From: Clostridium sp. CAG:413
Lineage (GTDB): Bacteria; Bacillota; Clostridia; Oscillospirales; Acutalibacteraceae
Direction: 5' to 3'
DNA length: 64,000 nt
NCBI GenBank assembly: GCA_000431775.1
Contig: FR888230.1
Location: 35,823-99,822 of the forward strand
Under the pieces are notes generated by a model. It was given only the letters and a program-made list of their open reading frames with translations, had not been told where the DNA came from and ran no database searches. The position numbers and the translations under genes were made by a program. Shown in pieces: positions 42,129 to 50,710 of this stretch; position 1 is the first letter of the stretch; the number at the start of each line of letters is the position of its first letter.

Positions 42129-43340
42129 ATGGCTGCTTCAATGTTTCTTAAAATGTATTGCAGAGCCTACCAGGGCGTTTTCAGAGTCGCCGTCAACTTC
42201 CTTAATTGGAAGGAGCCCGAGCTTGTCAAGGGCGAGGGCAGCGTCAAGAAGCTCCCGCAGGTAGTCAAGGCAAACGGCCACAACAGCGTGCTTGTCGTCA
42301 CCGACAAGGGTCTGATGGGTCTCCACCTGCTTGACGGGCTCTTTGAGGGCCTCGACAAGGCGGGCGTCAAATATACCGTCTATGACGGCACCCAGCCCAA
42401 CCCCACCATCGACAACATCGAAGAGGCCAGGAAGCTCTATATCGACAATAACTGCTCGGCAGTCATCGCTTTCGGCGGCGGCTCACCCATGGACTGCGCC
42501 AAAGCTGCGGCCGCAAGGATCGCAAGGCCCAATAAGACCGTGCAGCAGATGAGAGGCACACTCAAGATTCTCAAGAAGCTGCCCACCCTTTACGCCGTGC
42601 CCACCACCGCAGGCACAGGCTCGGAGACCACCATTGCCGCAGTCGTCTCCGACCCCAGAACTCACGAGAAATACGCTCTTCAGGATCCCGTCCTGCGCCC
42701 GAAATACGCAGTGCTCGACCCCGAGCTTACCATCGGCCTGCCCCCGCACATCACCTCCACCACCGGCATGGACGCCCTGACCCACGCGGTTGAGGCTTAT
42801 ATCGGCCACAGCAACACCAAGGGCACCGCAGAGGCGGCCGAGAAAGCGACCAGACTTATATTTGACAACATACTTACGGCTTACGAGAACGGCAAGGATC
42901 TCAAGGCGAGAGAGAATATGCTCGTCGCCTCCTACCTTGCGGGTATCGCCTTCACCAGAGCTTATGTCGGCTACGTCCACGCGATAGCCCACAACCTCGG
43001 CGGAATGTACGGCACTCCTCACGGTCTCGCAAACGCAGTCATACTCCCCTATGTCCTCGAGTATTACGGCTCGACCGCTGCGGCTCCCCTTGCGAAGCTC
43101 GCCGACATCGCCGGCCTTGAGACCGGCGGCATGAACGACGCTCAGAAAGCGGCTCTTTTCATTGAGAAGATCAAGGAATTCAACCGCAAGATGAATATCC
43201 CCGAGCATCTTGAGATACTTGAGAAGGATATCCCCACCATCGCAAAGAGAGCGCTCAGAGAGGGCAACCCGCTCTATCCCGTCCCCAAGATCATGGATTA
43301 TGACGACTGCGTAAGCGTCATCAAGAGGATAGCGAAGTAA
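42129..43340 (+). CDS. Iron-containing alcohol dehydrogenase
   Basis: A 403-residue group III (Fe-dependent) alcohol dehydrogenase. The nucleotide region has VIAFGGGSPMDCAKAAA, followed by PTTAGTGSETT. The metal site is represented by GMDALTHAVEAY (Asp/His), AIAHNLGGMYGTPHGLANA with the two histidines, and the expected spacing. It likely reduces aldehydes or ketones with NAD(P)H during fermentation; the substrate is not determined. The ATG at 42129 has TAGGAG 7 bases upstream and a good promoter. A rightward terminator follows. Confidence 0.93.
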   Translation: MAASMFLKMYCRAYQGVFRVAVNFLNWKEPELVKGEGSVKKLPQVVKANGHNSVLVVTDKGLMGLHLLDGLFEGLDKAGVKYTVYDGTQPNPTIDNIEEARKLYIDNNCSAVIAFGGGSPMDCAKAAAARIARPNKTVQQMRGTLKILKKLPTLYAVPTTAGTGSETTIAAVVSDPRTHEKYALQDPVLRPKYAVLDPELTIGLPPHITSTTGMDALTHAVEAYIGHSNTKGTAEAAEKATRLIFDNILTAYENGKDLKARENMLVASYLAGIAFTRAYVGYVHAIAHNLGGMYGTPHGLANAVILPYVLEYYGSTAAAPLAKLADIAGLETGGMNDAQKAALFIEKIKEFNRKMNIPEHLEILEKDIPTIAKRALREGNPLYPVPKIMDYDDCVSVIKRIAK

Positions 43341-43350
43341 CTGCATTTGC

Positions 43351-43380
43351 CCCGCCGAGCCTCGGCGGGTCTCTATATTT
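43351..43380 (+). terminator. Terminator of the alcohol dehydrogenase
   Basis: CCCGCCGA (43351-43358) pairs with TCGGCGGG (43362-43369) around a three-base loop, then TCTCTATATTTT. Confidence 0.75.
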
Positions 43381-43559
43381 TCAGATAATCGCGTCAATTT
43401 GTCTGCACAATTACGCCGCAAAGTGTTGAACTTTACGACGTGATATGATTTAATTGTATTGTTACCGTCTTTATATAAGAATCGACATCGGCAGCCGCCG
43501 CTGTTGTTTAGCGCAGCCGACCGTCTTTTATATAATATTTGTATAAAGGAGTGCTTCTA

Positions 43560-44852
43560 ATGAAATTACGCCGAATCATCAGCATCATCCTCGCAGTCTG
43601 CCTTATCAGCTCCGCCTGCCTCATTTCGGCAAGCGCCGCCGACACCAAATGGGAGCCGAAAAACGAGCAGCCCTTCATCTTTGTCCACGGCCTTAACGGC
43701 TGGGGCGGCGCCGAGGACATCAACGGCATCATGCCCTATTGGGGCGCCACCACGGGCGACCTGATGCATTACCTCCAAAACAAGGGCTATGACTGCTACT
43801 CCGCCTCCGTCGGCCCGCTCAACAGCGCATGGGACAGAGCCTGCGAGCTTTACGCTCAGCTCATGGGCGTGACGGTCGATTACGGCGTTGCTCACTCCGC
43901 GAAATTCAACCACGAACGCTTCGGCAGGACCTATTATCAGCCGCTCATCCCGAATTGGGGCGAGCTTGACGAGAACGGCAAGCTGCAGCAGATCCACCTC
44001 ATCGGTCACAGCTTCGGCGGCACCACTATAAGAATGCTCGTCCAGCTGCTCACCGAAGGCTCACCCGAAGAAATGGCGGCGACCGATCCCGAGGACATCT
44101 CCGGTCTCTTCACAGGAGGCAAGGGTGACTGGGTCAAAAGCGTCACCACCATCTGCACCCCACACAACAGCTCCTCCATATATTATCCGATCGTCTATCT
44201 CGGCCTTGCCGACCTTGTGCAGTTCGTCAGCTACGCCTATGCCGGTATAATGGGCAGATCCATATTTAACGGCGGTCTTGTCGACTTCCACCTTGAGCAG
44301 TTCGGCCTCACCGAGATACCCGGTGTCGGCAGCGCAGACCCGTATTTCAAGGCTCTGCGCCGCGTACTCGCCAACAGGCAGGATTCCTGTCAGTATGACC
44401 TCACGCCCGAGGGTTCAATGAAGGTCAACAAAAAGCTCGACATAAACGACGATATCTATTACTTCTCATATGCATTCTCCACCACCAAGGAAGTGCCCGT
44501 TATCGGCACTCAGGTTCCCTCGATAAAAACCAATCCCGCCATAGCCCCGCTTGCCTTCGTCATGGGCTTTCTTCAGTTCACCGATCCCATCAACGGCACT
44601 GTCTATGACAAAAAATGGCTCGCAAACGACGCCCTTGTCAACACCGAGAGCGCCAAATTCCCGCTGGACGAGCCTCACACCGACTACGACAGCAACAACA
44701 TAAATACAGGCGTTTGGAACGTCATGCCCGTCCAGGAGGGCGACCACGGCACGGCAATAGGTCTGTTTGCTGATGAAGAAAAAACGCACAGCTTCTACAT
44801 AGACCTTTGCGAAATGCTCAACGCGCTCCCCGACAGGCATCAAGCAGTATAA
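43560..44852 (+). CDS. Secreted triacylglycerol lipase, staphylococcal/Geobacillus type
   Basis: A 430-residue secreted alpha/beta hydrolase with a signal peptide (residues 1-27, ending SASAA). The lipase oxyanion segment is QPFIFVHGLNGWGG, the nucleophile elbow is LIGHSFGG with Ser151, and Asp357 (NDALVNTESA) and His396 (EGDHGT) complete a plausible triad. The PLNSAWDRACELYAQLMG and AHSAKFNHERFGRTY segments, the latter with the zinc-binding style of bacterial family I.5/I.6 lipases, are present. It probably hydrolyses acylglycerols outside the cell. AAAGGAG precedes the ATG. The FAD oxidoreductase gene follows after 13 bases. Confidence 0.9.
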   Translation: MKLRRIISIILAVCLISSACLISASAADTKWEPKNEQPFIFVHGLNGWGGAEDINGIMPYWGATTGDLMHYLQNKGYDCYSASVGPLNSAWDRACELYAQLMGVTVDYGVAHSAKFNHERFGRTYYQPLIPNWGELDENGKLQQIHLIGHSFGGTTIRMLVQLLTEGSPEEMAATDPEDISGLFTGGKGDWVKSVTTICTPHNSSSIYYPIVYLGLADLVQFVSYAYAGIMGRSIFNGGLVDFHLEQFGLTEIPGVGSADPYFKALRRVLANRQDSCQYDLTPEGSMKVNKKLDINDDIYYFSYAFSTTKEVPVIGTQVPSIKTNPAIAPLAFVMGFLQFTDPINGTVYDKKWLANDALVNTESAKFPLDEPHTDYDSNNINTGVWNVMPVQEGDHGTAIGLFADEEKTHSFYIDLCEMLNALPDRHQAV

Positions 44853-44865
44853 GGAGAGAGTAAAA

Positions 44866-46263
44866 TTGAATTACAACACAGTCATCATCGGCGCAGGCCC
44901 CGCCGGTATCTTCACCGCCCTTGAAATGCTCCGTAAGGGCAGCAAGCAGAAGATACTTATCGTCGAGAAAGGCAAGGCGGTCGAGGATCGTCAGTGCCCC
45001 AAGGCCAAGGTAGGCCACTGCGTCAGCTGCAAGCCCTATTGCCATATAACCACCGGATTCTCCGGCGCAGGCGCTTTCTCGGACGGCAAGCTTTCGCTCA
45101 GCTACGAGGTCGGCGGCGATCTGCCGTCGCTCATTGGTGAGAATGTCGCTCAGGAGGCTATCGACTACACCGACAAGATCTATCTTGAATTCGGCGCAGA
45201 CGAAAAGATTGAGGGCGTCAGCGACCCCGAGGCGGTCAAGGAGATAAGGAAGAGAGCCATTCAGACCGGTCTGAAGCTCGTCGACTGCCCCATCCGCCAC
45301 CTCGGCACCGAGAAGGCAAGGGATCTTTACTACGCCATCGAGCAGTATCTGCTCAAAAACGGCGTTGAGATGATGTTCGGCTTCGAGTGCCTTGACGTTA
45401 TCATGGAGGGCAGCACCTGCAAGGGCGTATGCATCACCAACGGCAAGGTCGATTATGAGGTGTACGCCGACAATACCGTTATCGCCGCCGGCAGGAGAGG
45501 CGCCGACTGGCTTGAAGCAAAGTGTGCCGAGCACAATATCGCCCACCAGCCCGGCACGGTCGATATCGGCGTCAGGGTCGAGGTACGCAACGAGATAATG
45601 GAGACGATAAACGAGGTGCTTTACGAATCAAAGCTCATCGGCTATCCCCTCCCGTTCAAGAATAAGGTTCGTACCTTCTGCCAGAATCCCGGCGGATTCG
45701 TCAGCCAGGAGAATTACGACAACGACCTCGCCGTCGTCAACGGTCATTCATATAAGGATCTCAAATCCGACAACACCAACCTCGCTATCCTATGCTCGCA
45801 CAACTTCAACGAGCCGTTCAATCAGCCCATTTCCTACGCTCAGAAGGTAGGCGAGCTGACAAATATGCTCGGCGCGGGTCACATCCTTGTGCAGCGCTTC
45901 GGCGATATCCTCGACGGCAAGCGCACCTGGCAGAAAGAGCTTTCTCAGAGCAACGTGCGCCCGACGCTCGTTGACGCCGTCGCAGGCGACATAACCGCCG
46001 CCATGCCCTACAGAGCGATGATGAATATCATCAACTTCATTCAGGCGGTCGACCACGTCGTGCCCGGCTTTGCTTCGAGAGAGACTCTGCTCTATTCCCC
46101 CGAGCTGAAATTCTACAGCAACAGGGTCAAGATGGATAAGGACTTCAACACAAGCGTTGCGGGTCTCCACTGTCTCGGCGACTCCAGCGGCTGGACAAGA
46201 GGCTTGATGATGGCCTCCGTCATGGGCGTGCTCATGGGCAGACATCTTGCCGAAAAAGGCTGA
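44866..46263 (+). CDS. FAD-dependent oxidoreductase (uncharacterised dehydrogenase)
   Basis: A 465-residue flavoprotein. It starts YNTVIIGAGPAGIFTALEML, an FAD-binding Rossmann motif, and continues with CPKAKVGHCVSCKPYCHITT, a cysteine-rich stretch that may be redox active. Next come GFSGAGAFSDGKLSLSYEVG, DNTVIAAGRRGADWLEAKC and a C-terminal LHCLGDSSGWTRGLMMASVMG. This layout matches large uncharacterised FAD dehydrogenases of the COG2509 kind. It starts at TTG 44866-44868 with AAGGAG upstream. It follows the lipase in the same direction and ends at the hairpin before the hydrogenase maturation genes. Confidence 0.87.
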   Translation: MNYNTVIIGAGPAGIFTALEMLRKGSKQKILIVEKGKAVEDRQCPKAKVGHCVSCKPYCHITTGFSGAGAFSDGKLSLSYEVGGDLPSLIGENVAQEAIDYTDKIYLEFGADEKIEGVSDPEAVKEIRKRAIQTGLKLVDCPIRHLGTEKARDLYYAIEQYLLKNGVEMMFGFECLDVIMEGSTCKGVCITNGKVDYEVYADNTVIAAGRRGADWLEAKCAEHNIAHQPGTVDIGVRVEVRNEIMETINEVLYESKLIGYPLPFKNKVRTFCQNPGGFVSQENYDNDLAVVNGHSYKDLKSDNTNLAILCSHNFNEPFNQPISYAQKVGELTNMLGAGHILVQRFGDILDGKRTWQKELSQSNVRPTLVDAVAGDITAAMPYRAMMNIINFIQAVDHVVPGFASRETLLYSPELKFYSNRVKMDKDFNTSVAGLHCLGDSSGWTRGLMMASVMGVLMGRHLAEKG

Positions 46264-46296
46264 TAATCAATTTCATAAATATGCTGCCTGACACAA

Positions 46297-46383
46297 AGGG
46301 CTTTTGCCCTGACTGAAAGGTGCGGTGATTCGTTTGATACGCAAAAGCTGTACCTTTCTGTGCAAAGGTACAGCTTTTATTAT
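46297..46383 (+). promoter_or_regulatory. Terminator hairpin with possible competing antiterminator ahead of the hyd maturation operon
   Basis: A perfect 15-bp stem (46343-46357 with 46364-46378) followed by ATTATT ends only 5 bases before the AGGAGG of the regulator gene. Upstream lie a small AGGGC-TTTT-GCCCT hairpin (46297-46310) and AAAGGTGC (46316-46323), which can pair with GTACCTTT (46350-46357) in the terminator's left arm. The simplest reading is the terminator of the FAD gene; an attenuator for the hyd genes is the alternative. Confidence 0.6.
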
Positions 46384-46397
46384 TAGGAGGTAGTTTT

Positions 46398-46655
46398 ATG
46401 CAAACAAGAGTAGCTGTCATGTCCGCAATAGTGGAGAATACCGACTCGGTCGAGAAGCTCAACGAGCTGCTGCATCAATACGGCGAATTCATCATCGGCA
46501 GAATGGGTCTGCCCTACAAGACGAGAAAGATAAACATCGTCTCGATAGCCCTCGACGCGCCGCAGGATACGATATCCTCTCTCGCCGGCAAGCTCGGCAA
46601 CCTGCCCGGAGTGAGCGTCAAGACCGCTTATTCCAACGTGAGCAGCGATGAATGA
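46398..46655 (+). CDS. TM1266-like iron-only hydrogenase system regulator
   Basis: An 85-residue protein of the TM1266 family, small ACT-like ligand-binding proteins found next to [FeFe]-hydrogenase maturation genes. The typical segments are RVAVMSAIVENTDSVEKLNE, YGEFIIGRMGLPY, and KINIVSIALDAPQDTISSLAGKLG. It has a strong AGGAGG site. Its stop codon lies inside hydE, which begins 8 bases earlier, supporting coupled translation. The regulatory mechanism is unknown; no DNA-binding motif is visible. Confidence 0.9.
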   Translation: MQTRVAVMSAIVENTDSVEKLNELLHQYGEFIIGRMGLPYKTRKINIVSIALDAPQDTISSLAGKLGNLPGVSVKTAYSNVSSDE

Positions 46656-47682
46656 GCTGCTCCTAAGACTTAGCCGCACACATTCGCTCACGCTCGGGGA
46701 ATACGAGCGTCTGATAGTCGAGCGCAGCCCCCGCCTCGCCGAGGAAGCTGCCGCCCTTGCGCTCGAAGCACGCCGCGGCGTCTACGGCGACAGGGTCTAT
46801 ATCCGCGGGCTTATCGAGGTCGGCAATTATTGCCGCAACGACTGCCTATACTGCGGCATCCGCCGCTCAAACAGCCGCTGCGAGCGCTATATCCTTACCG
46901 AGGAGGAGATATACGCCTGCTGCCGCGAGGGGTATTCGCTCGGCTTTCGCACCTTTGTGCTCCAGGGCGGCGAGGGGATATTCCCCGCTGACAAGGTCTG
47001 CCGCATCGTCGCACGGATAAAGCGTGAATTCCCCGACTGCGCCGTTACGCTGTCTCTCGGCGAATTCCCCCGTGAGGAATATCAAAAAATGTTCGACTCG
47101 GGCGCAGATCGCTATCTGCTGCGGCACGAAACGGCGGACAAAGCGCATTACGAGCGCCTGCACCCGCCCGAAATGTCATTTGATAATCGAATGCGCTGCC
47201 TGCGCGACCTTCGGGATATCGGCTATCAGGTCGGCTGCGGCTTCATGGTCGGCTCGCCGTTCCAAACCGCCGCAACGCTCGCAAAGGATCTCAAATTCAT
47301 CGAGGAATTCTCGCCCGATATGTGCGGCATCGGGCCGTTTATCCCGCAAAAGGACACGCCCTTCGGCGACCTGCCCTCGGGCACGGCGGAGCTGACGGTC
47401 TATCTGCTCTCGCTGATACGGCTGATAAAGCCGAATATCCTGCTGCCCGCCACAACGGCGCTCGGCACAATAGACCCGCTCGGGCGCGAGAAAGGGATAT
47501 CCGCCGGCGCGAACGTAGTCATGCCGAATCTCTCCCCCGTCAGCGTGCGGCGGAAATATGCGCTGTATGACAACAAAATATGCACGGGCGACGAATCGGC
47601 GCAATGCAAAAGCTGCCTTGCCGAGCGCATAAGCTCCGTCGGCTGTGAGATCGTGACCGACCGAGGCGATATAATCAAATAA
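46648..47682 (+). CDS. hydE: [FeFe]-hydrogenase maturase HydE (radical SAM)
   Basis: A 344-residue radical SAM enzyme that contributes to assembly of the H-cluster diiron subunit, acting after HydG on an Fe(CO)2(CN)cysteine-type intermediate. The cluster motif is NYCRNDCLYCGI (Cys62, Cys66, Cys69). The family continues with LQGGEG, ADRYLLRHETAD, and a long barrel ending in GANVVMPNLSPVSVRRKYALY. It overlaps the regulator by 8 bases. HydG follows after 51 bases. Confidence 0.95.
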   Translation: MNELLLRLSRTHSLTLGEYERLIVERSPRLAEEAAALALEARRGVYGDRVYIRGLIEVGNYCRNDCLYCGIRRSNSRCERYILTEEEIYACCREGYSLGFRTFVLQGGEGIFPADKVCRIVARIKREFPDCAVTLSLGEFPREEYQKMFDSGADRYLLRHETADKAHYERLHPPEMSFDNRMRCLRDLRDIGYQVGCGFMVGSPFQTAATLAKDLKFIEEFSPDMCGIGPFIPQKDTPFGDLPSGTAELTVYLLSLIRLIKPNILLPATTALGTIDPLGREKGISAGANVVMPNLSPVSVRRKYALYDNKICTGDESAQCKSCLAERISSVGCEIVTDRGDIIK

Positions 47683-47733
47683 AAAATCTTATCTGACGGA
47701 AAGAGCCATCTAACCGCAAGAAAGGAAAATCAT

Positions 47734-49182
47734 ATGTCAATCTACAACCCCAAATCAATGAAGGCGGAGGAATTCATAAACGACGTCGAGATCAGAGAGA
47801 CCATCGCCTACGCACAGGCAAATAAAAACAATGTCGAGCTTATCGACTCCCTGCTTGAGAAAGCCCGCCCCGTCAAAAACGGCAGCGGCGTCACCTGCGC
47901 AGGCCTAAGCCACCGCGAGGCGGCGGTGCTGCTCGCCTGCGAGATACCCGAGAAGGTCGAAGAGATGTATAAGCTCGCAAACGAGATAAAGCTGGCATTC
48001 TACGGCAACAGGATAGTCATGTTTGCGCCGCTGTATCTCTCCAACTACTGCGTGAACGGCTGCGTTTATTGCCCGTATCACATGAAAAACAAGCATATTG
48101 CAAGGATAAAGCTCACCCAGGAGCAGGTCAGAGCCGAGGTAATAGCCCTACAGGATATGGGTCACAAGCGCCTTGCCATCGAGGCAGGCGAGGATCCCGT
48201 CAATAACCCGATAGAATACATTCTCGACTGCATCAGGACGATATACTCCGTCCACCACAAAAACGGCGATATCCGCAGGGTGAATGTCAACATTGCCGCC
48301 ACCACGGTCGAGAACTACCGCAGGCTAAAAGAGGCGGGCATCGGCACATACATTCTCTTTCAGGAGACTTACAACAAAAAAAGCTACCTCGAGCTGCATC
48401 CGACCGGCCCGAAGCACGACTATGACTACCACTCCGAGGCAATGGACAGAGCCATGGAGGGCGGCATAGACGACGTCGGTCTGGGCGTTCTCTTCGGGCT
48501 TGAGGGTTATCAATATGAGTTTGCGGGGCTGCTCATGCACGCCGAGCATCTTGAAGCCGTCCACGGCGTGGGGCCGCACACGATAAGCGTGCCGAGGGTC
48601 AAGCACGCCGACGATATCGACCCCGACGTATTCGACAACGGCATATCGGACGACCTTTTTGCCAAGATAATCGCCTGCATCCGCATCGCCGTGCCCTACA
48701 CAGGCATGATAATCTCCACCCGCGAGAGCGAGCAGGTCAGGGGCAGGGCGCTTGAATACGGCATTTCACAGATAAGCGGTGCCTCACGCACCTCAGTCGG
48801 CGGCTACACCGAGGAGGAGCGCCCGCACGATTCCGAGCAATTCGACGTCTCCGACCAGCGCACGCTCGACGAGGTGGTCAGATGGCTCATGGAGAAGGAT
48901 CATATCCCGTCATTCTGCACCGCATGCTACAGAGAGGGGCGCACGGGCGACCGCTTTATGAGCCTGTGCAAAAACGGCCAGATCCTCAACTGCTGCCACC
49001 CGAACGCCCTTATGACCCTGACGGAGTACCTTGTGGACTACGCCTCAGAGGAGACAAAGAAAGTCGGCTTCGAGCTGATAGAGCGCGAGCTCAAAAAGAT
49101 ACCCAAGGATAAGGTCAGGCAAATTGCGGCTCAGAACATAGAGGCAATCAAGGCCTCCGACCGCAGAGATTTCAGATTTTGA
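47734..49182 (+). CDS. hydG: [FeFe]-hydrogenase maturase HydG (tyrosine lyase)
   Basis: A 482-residue radical SAM enzyme that splits tyrosine to p-cresol plus CO and cyanide for the H-cluster. The SAM motif is NYCVNGCVYCPYH (Cys106, Cys110, Cys113). The HydG-specific C-terminal cluster motif C-x2-C-x22-C is intact (Cys395, Cys398, Cys421), which distinguishes it from ThiH. AAAGGAA precedes the ATG. It sits between hydE and hydF. Confidence 0.96.
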   Translation: MSIYNPKSMKAEEFINDVEIRETIAYAQANKNNVELIDSLLEKARPVKNGSGVTCAGLSHREAAVLLACEIPEKVEEMYKLANEIKLAFYGNRIVMFAPLYLSNYCVNGCVYCPYHMKNKHIARIKLTQEQVRAEVIALQDMGHKRLAIEAGEDPVNNPIEYILDCIRTIYSVHHKNGDIRRVNVNIAATTVENYRRLKEAGIGTYILFQETYNKKSYLELHPTGPKHDYDYHSEAMDRAMEGGIDDVGLGVLFGLEGYQYEFAGLLMHAEHLEAVHGVGPHTISVPRVKHADDIDPDVFDNGISDDLFAKIIACIRIAVPYTGMIISTRESEQVRGRALEYGISQISGASRTSVGGYTEEERPHDSEQFDVSDQRTLDEVVRWLMEKDHIPSFCTACYREGRTGDRFMSLCKNGQILNCCHPNALMTLTEYLVDYASEETKKVGFELIERELKKIPKDKVRQIAAQNIEAIKASDRRDFRF

Positions 49183-49194
49183 CGAGGTGAAAAT

Positions 49195-50400
49195 ATGGGA
49201 CTTAACGACAGAGTATCCGCCGAGAGGATTCACATCGGCTTTTTCGGGCTTCGCAACGCGGGCAAATCGAGCGTTGTCAACGCCGTCACGGGTCAGAGGC
49301 TCTCGCTCGTCTCCGATATAAAGGGCACGACGACCGACCCCGTGCAGAAGGCAATGGAGCTGCTGCCGCTCGGCCCCGTTGTGATAATCGACACGCCGGG
49401 CATTGACGATGAGGGCATCCTAGGCGAGATGAGGGTTAAGCGGGCTAAGCAGGTGCTCGGCAAGACGGATATCGCAGTGCTCGTCACGGATTCATCGAGA
49501 GAATTGCAGCCCGCCGAAAAGGAGCTTTGCGAGCTTTTTAAAGCGCGAAACATACCGTATATCATCGCATTCAACAAGTGCGACCTGCTGCCCGAGCTGC
49601 CGAAAGCGCCCGAGGGCGGGATCTATGTCAGCGCCGCAGACGGCACGAATATCTATGAGCTGAAAGAGATGATAGGCAGGCTCGCCGCCCGTGCGGAGCA
49701 GCCGAAGCAGCTCATCGGCGACCTGATAAGCGAGGGCGACCTGATAATTCTCGTCACGCCCATCGACGGCTCGGCGCCAAAGGGGCGCATGATCCTGCCG
49801 CAGCAGCAGATGATAAGAGATATCCTCGATAACGCCGCATTCTGCGTCGTGACCCAAGTGCCGCAGCTCCCCGCCGTGCTCGCAACAGTCGGAAAAGCGC
49901 CGAGAATGGTAGTCACCGATTCGCAGGCGTTCGGCGAGGTCAGACGCATAGTGCCGGAGGATATCCCGCTGACCTCGTTTTCGATACTTTTTGCCCGCTA
50001 TAAAGGCGAGCTGCGCAGCCTCGTGCATGGGGCGGCGGCGCTCGACAGGCTGAACGACGGCGACACCGTGCTAATCTCCGAGGGCTGCACCCACCACCGC
50101 CAATGCGGCGATATCGGCACGGTCAAGCTGCCCGCATGGCTCGGCAAATACACGGGCAAGACGCTGAATTTTGAATTCACCTCGGGCGGCGAATTCCCCG
50201 ACGAGCTTTCAAAATACGCCCTTGTGATTCATTGCGGCGGCTGTATGCTGAACGGGCGCGAGATGCTCTCACGCCTTGAAAGAGCCGAGTCAAGCGGCAC
50301 TCCGATGACGAATTACGGCGTGGCGATAGCGCAAATGCACGGCATCCTGCGCCGCTCCCTCGGCATCTTCCCCGCATTGCTTGAAGAGCTGAATTGTTGA
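49195..50400 (+). CDS. hydF: [FeFe]-hydrogenase maturation GTPase HydF
   Basis: A 401-residue scaffold GTPase that carries the assembled diiron cluster to apo-hydrogenase. The GTPase domain has G1 GLRNAGKSS (Lys24), DTPGIDDEG and NKCDLLPE. The C-terminal iron-sulfur site is formed by Cys298 (EGCTHHRQCGD) and HCGGC (His346, Cys347, Cys350), the HydF-type C...HCxxC pattern. It ends the maturation operon. The hydrogenase catalytic gene itself is not in the window. Confidence 0.95.
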   Translation: MGLNDRVSAERIHIGFFGLRNAGKSSVVNAVTGQRLSLVSDIKGTTTDPVQKAMELLPLGPVVIIDTPGIDDEGILGEMRVKRAKQVLGKTDIAVLVTDSSRELQPAEKELCELFKARNIPYIIAFNKCDLLPELPKAPEGGIYVSAADGTNIYELKEMIGRLAARAEQPKQLIGDLISEGDLIILVTPIDGSAPKGRMILPQQQMIRDILDNAAFCVVTQVPQLPAVLATVGKAPRMVVTDSQAFGEVRRIVPEDIPLTSFSILFARYKGELRSLVHGAAALDRLNDGDTVLISEGCTHHRQCGDIGTVKLPAWLGKYTGKTLNFEFTSGGEFPDELSKYALVIHCGGCMLNGREMLSRLERAESSGTPMTNYGVAIAQMHGILRRSLGIFPALLEELNC

Positions 50401-50710
50401 CCGCATGAACGCAAACGCCCCCGCCTTTTCGGCGGGGGCTTGGACTTGTCTGATAGCTTGCAGTTATGGGCTCCTTTTGAAATAAGCTGTCGCGGAGCGA
50501 CTGAGGATTGTCGGGTAATGTTAAAAGTAAATTATTGTTGATAATATAAGAAAATAATCTAAGTCCAATCGTAGGGGACGATGTCCTCGGCATCCCATGA
50601 GCAAAACCGAAGTGTAAATATAATAACGTTAGGGGCGAACTGTGTTCGCCCGCATAAAACTGTCAAGCCCGCGAGACGGATGAGGTGTGCGTAGGCGGAA
50701 TACTTATTTT
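50401..50710. repeat. Gap with terminator hairpin and several clostridial-type intergenic repeats
   Basis: No gene is visible. The hairpin GCCCCCGCC/GGCGGGGGC (50417-50425 with 50431-50439) may end the hyd operon. From 50441 to 50516 the DNA (GCGGAGCGACTGAGGATTGT and neighbours) resembles an intergenic repeat that is frequent in Clostridiales. Two further units start with GTAGGGGACGATG (50571-50597) and TAGGGGCGAACTG (50630-50652), each with self-complementary ends. A related degenerate copy lies at 58268. The stretch ends at the apparent 3' end of the lipoprotein gene. Confidence 0.6.
50417..50439 (+). terminator. Candidate terminator of the hyd operon
   Basis: A 9-bp perfect GC stem (GCCCCCGCC with GGCGGGGGC) around TTTTC, 16 bases after hydF. 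The following T run is weak (TTGGACTTG). Confidence 0.55.
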
